Assembly: GCA_017860345.1 (NCBI GenBank)
Contig: JAFNAV010000026.1
Coordinates: 1-53,668 of the forward strand
Length of the DNA stretch: 53,668 nt
Direction of reading: 5' to 3'
Source: Bacteroidota bacterium
GTDB taxonomy: Bacteria > Bacteroidota > Bacteroidia > Bacteroidales > Paludibacteraceae
Part shown: one piece after another, positions 51,041-53,668 of the stretch
Layout of the letters: each line of letters begins with the position of its first letter
Numbering within the stretch: position 1 is the stretch's first letter
Position numbers and translations under genes: made by a program
Notes under the pieces: model-generated
The model's input: only the letters and a program-made list of their open reading frames with translations
Told to the model about the DNA's origin: nothing
The model's database searches: none

Positions 51041-51081
51041 CCGGTGTAAGTGTAGCATGCAGTTACTGCAACTTACACCGG
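51041..51081. other. Hairpin after the GntR gene
   Basis: CCGGTGTAAGT (51041-51051) pairs perfectly with ACTTACACCGG (51071-51081). No T-run follows on the plus strand, so it is not a classical terminator; it may be an RNA stabiliser or an operator-like palindrome. Confidence 0.5.
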
Positions 51082-51130
51082 AGGCTTTAAAAAAAGAGAG
51101 TCAAATACTTGCATAAAGCAGGCATGTATC

Positions 51131-51183
51131 ATGCAAGTTACAAGCGACCTTTAAAAACAACAACAACTATTATCGTATGAAAC
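51131..51183 (+). promoter_or_regulatory. Leader element copy D (ends on start codon at 51177)
   Basis: ATGCAAGTTACAAGCGACC, then TTTAAAAACAA and further A/C-rich sequence to ATCGTATGAAA. Compared with copy A, the right half of the element is recognisable (GCAAGTTACAAGCGACC for GCGAGTTCCATACGACC; ATCGTATGAAA for TTACGTATGAAA). The ATG is the start of the small protein at 51177, as copy A ends on the S41 start. Confidence 0.5.
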
Positions 51184-51401
51184 CGAAAAATAAAACACTA
51201 AAAGCAATAGCTGTGGTTGCCATTGTAGCCGTGGGAATTGCTAACAATATCGAAATGTCGAAGGTGGTGAATCGCACCGGTGTGGTCATGAACTGGCAAC
51301 AGTCTGATATCAACGAAGAAACTTATCAGCATAAAAGTCTGCTTTATTACACCGGTTCGGTAGTAGTGTCGGGGATCAAACAATTAATTTTGAGTCGTTA
51401 A
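51177..51401 (+). CDS. Small membrane or secreted protein, unknown function
   Basis: 74 residues. MKPKNKTLKAIAVVAIVAVGIANNIEMSKVVN reads as an N-terminal signal or membrane anchor (about 8-24). The remainder (NRTGVVMNWQQSDINEETYQHKSLLYYTGSVVVSGIKQLILSR) has no recognised motif. The ATGAAA start coincides with the end of leader element D. A second small gene follows after 18 bp and is probably on the same transcript. No family assignment. Confidence 0.6.
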   Translation: MKPKNKTLKAIAVVAIVAVGIANNIEMSKVVNRTGVVMNWQQSDINEETYQHKSLLYYTGSVVVSGIKQLILSR

Positions 51402-51419
51402 TAAATAAAAATTGAAAAG

Positions 51420-51617
51420 ATGAAAACAAGCAATAAATTATTATTAGGTGCATTTATAATTTTTGTCATATTTATGATTGTGGCCAATGTTACTCTCAAA
51501 AACAAGGTGGACGAGTACAAGGAGAATGGAATTATAACCGAACGTGTAGATACAATAGCTGCGGATACAGTGGAGGCTGACTCCATACAAACCGCCGCAA
51601 CCGACTCGGTAGAATAA
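51420..51617 (+). CDS. Small single-pass membrane protein, unknown function
   Basis: 65 residues. One membrane helix (about 8-26, LLLGAFIIFVIFMIVANVT) is followed by a short charged stretch and an acidic/Thr-Ala rich tail (RVDTIAADTVEADSIQTAATDSVE). Topologically a small N-anchored protein with its tail facing the periplasm. No known family. A strong bidirectional terminator follows. Confidence 0.6.
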   Translation: MKTSNKLLLGAFIIFVIFMIVANVTLKNKVDEYKENGIITERVDTIAADTVEADSIQTAATDSVE

Positions 51618-51642
51618 TAACCGGGAAATACCATGAATGTAA

Positions 51643-51688
51643 AAAAAATCAGCCGGACAGTAAATAACTTACCTCCGGCTGATTTTTT
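51643..51688. terminator. Bidirectional terminator
   Basis: A 14-bp stem (AAAAAATCAGCCGG at 51643-51656 with CCGGCTGATTTTTT at 51675-51688), with T-runs in both directions between convergent genes. Confidence 0.85.
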
Positions 51689-51705
51689 ATGTTTATCATT
51701 TATAC

Positions 51706-53385
51706 TTATTCTATCACTACATTCGACCCAAAATTCTCACTTTTTCGTACGTTTTTGGGCTTTCCCTTGCATTCAATTTGTCCGGCTCCTGATGCACGGG
51801 CATCAATACTCTCAGTGGCATACACCCTGGCGTGGCTGGCTCCGCTCGATTCTACTACAGCATAACGGGTTATCAGTTCATCGGCCTCTATTTTGCTGGC
51901 TCCGTTTACATCAGTTTCAATATTATTGGCCGTACCGTCGATATTAGCGTAGGAAGCTCCTGACAGATCGGCTTCAAAAAGTCCACCTACATTAAGGTTG
52001 AGGCGAGCCTGACTGGCACCGCTCAAATCAAGTTCAAGACGTGATGTTTTAATCTGACTTGTGCTGCTTATTTGCGAAGCGCCACTGGCCTCGAAGCTAA
52101 ATATCGAATCGTTGGATACGTATAGCTTTATATCGTTATTAAAAAATGCTTTATCGGTATATACCTTTAATATCCCATCTTTAACCTCCGATTTGATGTA
52201 AGGCATTAAATCACCTGGTGCCGAAACAGATACTTTTCTTACCGAGTCCTGCGTAAATACAAGTTCGATATTGCCCGAAATGTCGATACCATGAAAAGGC
52301 TCACTGTAGCGAACTTCGTCAATTATAGGCGAGTCGCTATGTGTCCAGTTGAAGGTCCAGTTGCGGCCATCAGTCTTGTTCCAGTGAATAATAGTGCGGG
52401 CTCCCACACTGTAAAACATAAACAGACCGGCCAACCATAATATAAGTACCACCCACGAGGTTGTTTTGGAAAACTCCCTTCTGCCGGATATTGCCCGGAT
52501 TGCCCAGTAAACAAGCATAAATATGGGGCATCCTATAACCAGTAGCAGCGACACGATCAGCAATATGATTTTGTCAGGAGTTATCAACGACCAATCAGTA
52601 GCTATATGCGGAGAAAAATCATGGAATACCGCGGGATCGAAAATCAGGAACATAAGAGCAATAATCAGTACGCCTACGATAATCATACCGGCAAAGCCAA
52701 GCACAGCTCCCAGAAAACCGAAAAGCGCTTTGAAAACAGCGCGTACGATCTCTACAAATTTATCGCCGAAGTTTGAGGCCGATTGTTTAAATTTTTCACT
52801 TTCAACATAGTTTTTTACATTGTTGATTTCACTTTTGATATTCTCAATCGTAACATCTTCGCCCTGCATTTCGAGGCGTTGCGATACGGTAACAGCTTTA
52901 GGCGCTATAATCCATACCAACAGATACACCGGAATAACATTGCCGGCACTGATAAGAGCCAGTATAACAAAAGCAATACGAACCCAGGTTACATCCCAGC
53001 TAAAATAAGCAGCTACCCCGGCAGCTACCCCGCCAAGTACTGCATTTTCCGAATCGCGATAAAAACGGCGTGCTCGTTTTTTTCCTGTTTTGGAAGCTTC
53101 TGTTGAGTCAGAGTCTGATTCTTCATCATTGGCATACTGACTTGGTTTGCCGAGTATGTTTATTATTTCTTCAACATCGGTCAGGTTTACAACGTTTTTG
53201 TTCTTTTGCAAGCGCTCACTGAAAAGCTCGGCTATCCGGGCTTCAATGTCATTCATCACTTCATTGCGTTCGTCGTCCGACAGGTGACGTGACACGTCGG
53301 CCAGATACGTTTGAAGCATTTCATAAGCATCGTCGTCGATATGAAAAACGATGTTATTCAAATTGACAGTTAATGTTTTCTTCAT
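51706..53385 (-). CDS. PspC domain protein with C-terminal GIN (head) domain
   Basis: 559 residues. The N-terminal cytosolic part (about 1-95) includes DDERNEVMNDIEARIAELFSERLQ and a dimer-like helix. A PspC domain (about 105-165: RFYRDSENAVLGGVAAGVAAYFSWDVTWVRIAFVILAL) is followed by three more membrane helices (about 210-345). The C-terminus, about 365-559, is a beta-helix-like GIN/DUF2807 domain (FHGIDISGNIELVFTQ, LDLSGASQARLNLNVGG, ADLSGASYANIDGTANN, SSGASHARVYAT) that would lie outside the membrane. This PspC plus GIN fusion is common in Bacteroidota and usually lies next to a PadR regulator, as here (upstream, 52 bp). An envelope-stress role is likely by family; not shown here. Confidence 0.92.
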   Translation of the reverse strand: MKKTLTVNLNNIVFHIDDDAYEMLQTYLADVSRHLSDDERNEVMNDIEARIAELFSERLQKNKNVVNLTDVEEIINILGKPSQYANDEESDSDSTEASKTGKKRARRFYRDSENAVLGGVAAGVAAYFSWDVTWVRIAFVILALISAGNVIPVYLLVWIIAPKAVTVSQRLEMQGEDVTIENIKSEINNVKNYVESEKFKQSASNFGDKFVEIVRAVFKALFGFLGAVLGFAGMIIVGVLIIALMFLIFDPAVFHDFSPHIATDWSLITPDKIILLIVSLLLVIGCPIFMLVYWAIRAISGRREFSKTTSWVVLILWLAGLFMFYSVGARTIIHWNKTDGRNWTFNWTHSDSPIIDEVRYSEPFHGIDISGNIELVFTQDSVRKVSVSAPGDLMPYIKSEVKDGILKVYTDKAFFNNDIKLYVSNDSIFSFEASGASQISSTSQIKTSRLELDLSGASQARLNLNVGGLFEADLSGASYANIDGTANNIETDVNGASKIEADELITRYAVVESSGASHARVYATESIDARASGAGQIECKGKPKNVRKSENFGSNVVIE

Positions 53386-53437
53386 TTAAATGTGATTTAA
53401 TAAAAATTGAATGAAATACTTTTTTTAATAATAAGGC

Positions 53438-53668
53438 TTAAGCCGATTCTTTGATTTTGGTTACTACCTGATTTATTTCATCCCAGGCCAATTCCAGTTC
53501 TTGTAAAAAGGCTTCGCCTTTAGTAGTCATTTCGTAGTATTTACGTGGAGGTCCCTGTGTCGATTCTTCCCAACGGTAATCCAGCAATTCTCCGTTTTTG
53601 AGACGCGTCAACAAGGGGTACAATGTTCCCTCCACCACAATCAGTTTGGCATCCTTAAGTTCCGATAT
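53438..53668 (-). CDS. PadR family transcriptional regulator (cut by window edge)
   Basis: 77 codons are visible of a gene whose start lies beyond the right edge; the reading frame is open to base 53668 (ISELKDAKLIVVEGTLYPLLTRL). The GTLYPLLTRL, LLDYRWEESTQGPPRKYYEMTTKGEAFLQ and final helix match the winged helix and C-terminal of small PadR (PF03551) regulators of about 105-110 residues. The missing part is about 30 residues. It precedes the PspC/GIN gene by 52 bp on the same strand and probably represses that operon. Confidence 0.88.
   Translation of the reverse strand: MSELKDAKLIVVEGTLYPLLTRLKNGELLDYRWEESTQGPPRKYYEMTTKGEAFLQELELAWDEINQVVTKIKESA

Noticed and set aside
51041..51081. Rho-independent terminator after the GntR gene
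   Set aside because: Good stem but no T-run on the plus strand; listed only as a hairpin.

Overview
The window reads as a chromosomal segment of a Bacteroidales bacterium (phylum Bacteroidota). The evidence is the gene content (trp operon in the order B-E-G-D-C-F-A, an Rnf operon led by an RseC-like gene, PPDK, LpxB, DUF2723/GT117, GIN-domain PspC protein, Bacteroidota-type lipoproteins), the many -7 boxes of the form TAnnTTTG (some with a -33 TTG) in place of -35/-10 promoters, and the scarcity of Shine-Dalgarno sequences. I cannot name the genus from sequence alone.

Layout. 1-1.8 kb: repeat-rich DNA with no credible gene. 1.8-9.3 kb: S41 protease lipoprotein, a small secreted protein, a 45-bp-period repeat array, an M28 peptidase, an aminotransferase, a patatin and a membrane LytTR regulator. 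9.5-14.7 kb: a hydrolase-like protein, a DUF456 protein, an unusual lipoprotein peptide deformylase and a large Met-zincin protease. 15.0-24.2 kb: the trp operon, preceded by a complete attenuator (an 18-residue leader peptide with three consecutive Trp codons, competing hairpins and a terminator). Two non-trp genes, a four-helix-bundle protein and an AAA ATPase, sit inside the operon, and most trp gene junctions consist of a peculiar repeat made of AATAAC/GTTATT words separated by mini-hairpins. 24.2-34.3 kb: PPDK, envelope proteins, LpxB, a DUF1905/YdeI protein and a phosphate butyryltransferase. 34.8-41.8 kb: a likely co-transcribed set (GT117 membrane glycosyltransferase, NodB deacetylase, DUF2851, Ig-like lipoprotein). 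42.1-47.8 kb: RseC-RnfBCDGEA, an electron-transfer complex coupling ferredoxin and NAD to ion transport. 47.9-53.7 kb: a degenerate tRNA(Gly)-like gene, MazG, a YtrA-like ABC/GntR operon, two tiny proteins and a PadR-PspC/GIN pair cut by the right edge.

Most interesting signals: (1) the trp attenuator; (2) the AATAAC/GTTATT mini-hairpin arrays that supply start and stop codons of trp genes and flank the four-helix-bundle gene as two opposed halves; (3) a leader element of up to about 100 bp found at four loci that ends at an ATGAAA, including a 47-bp perfect match 28 kb apart; (4) a tRNA whose anticodon arm is replaced by a palindrome resembling a local CCCGAT...ATCGGG repeat; (5) a deformylase that looks exported. 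All functional assignments are from reading motifs by eye; no database search was possible.
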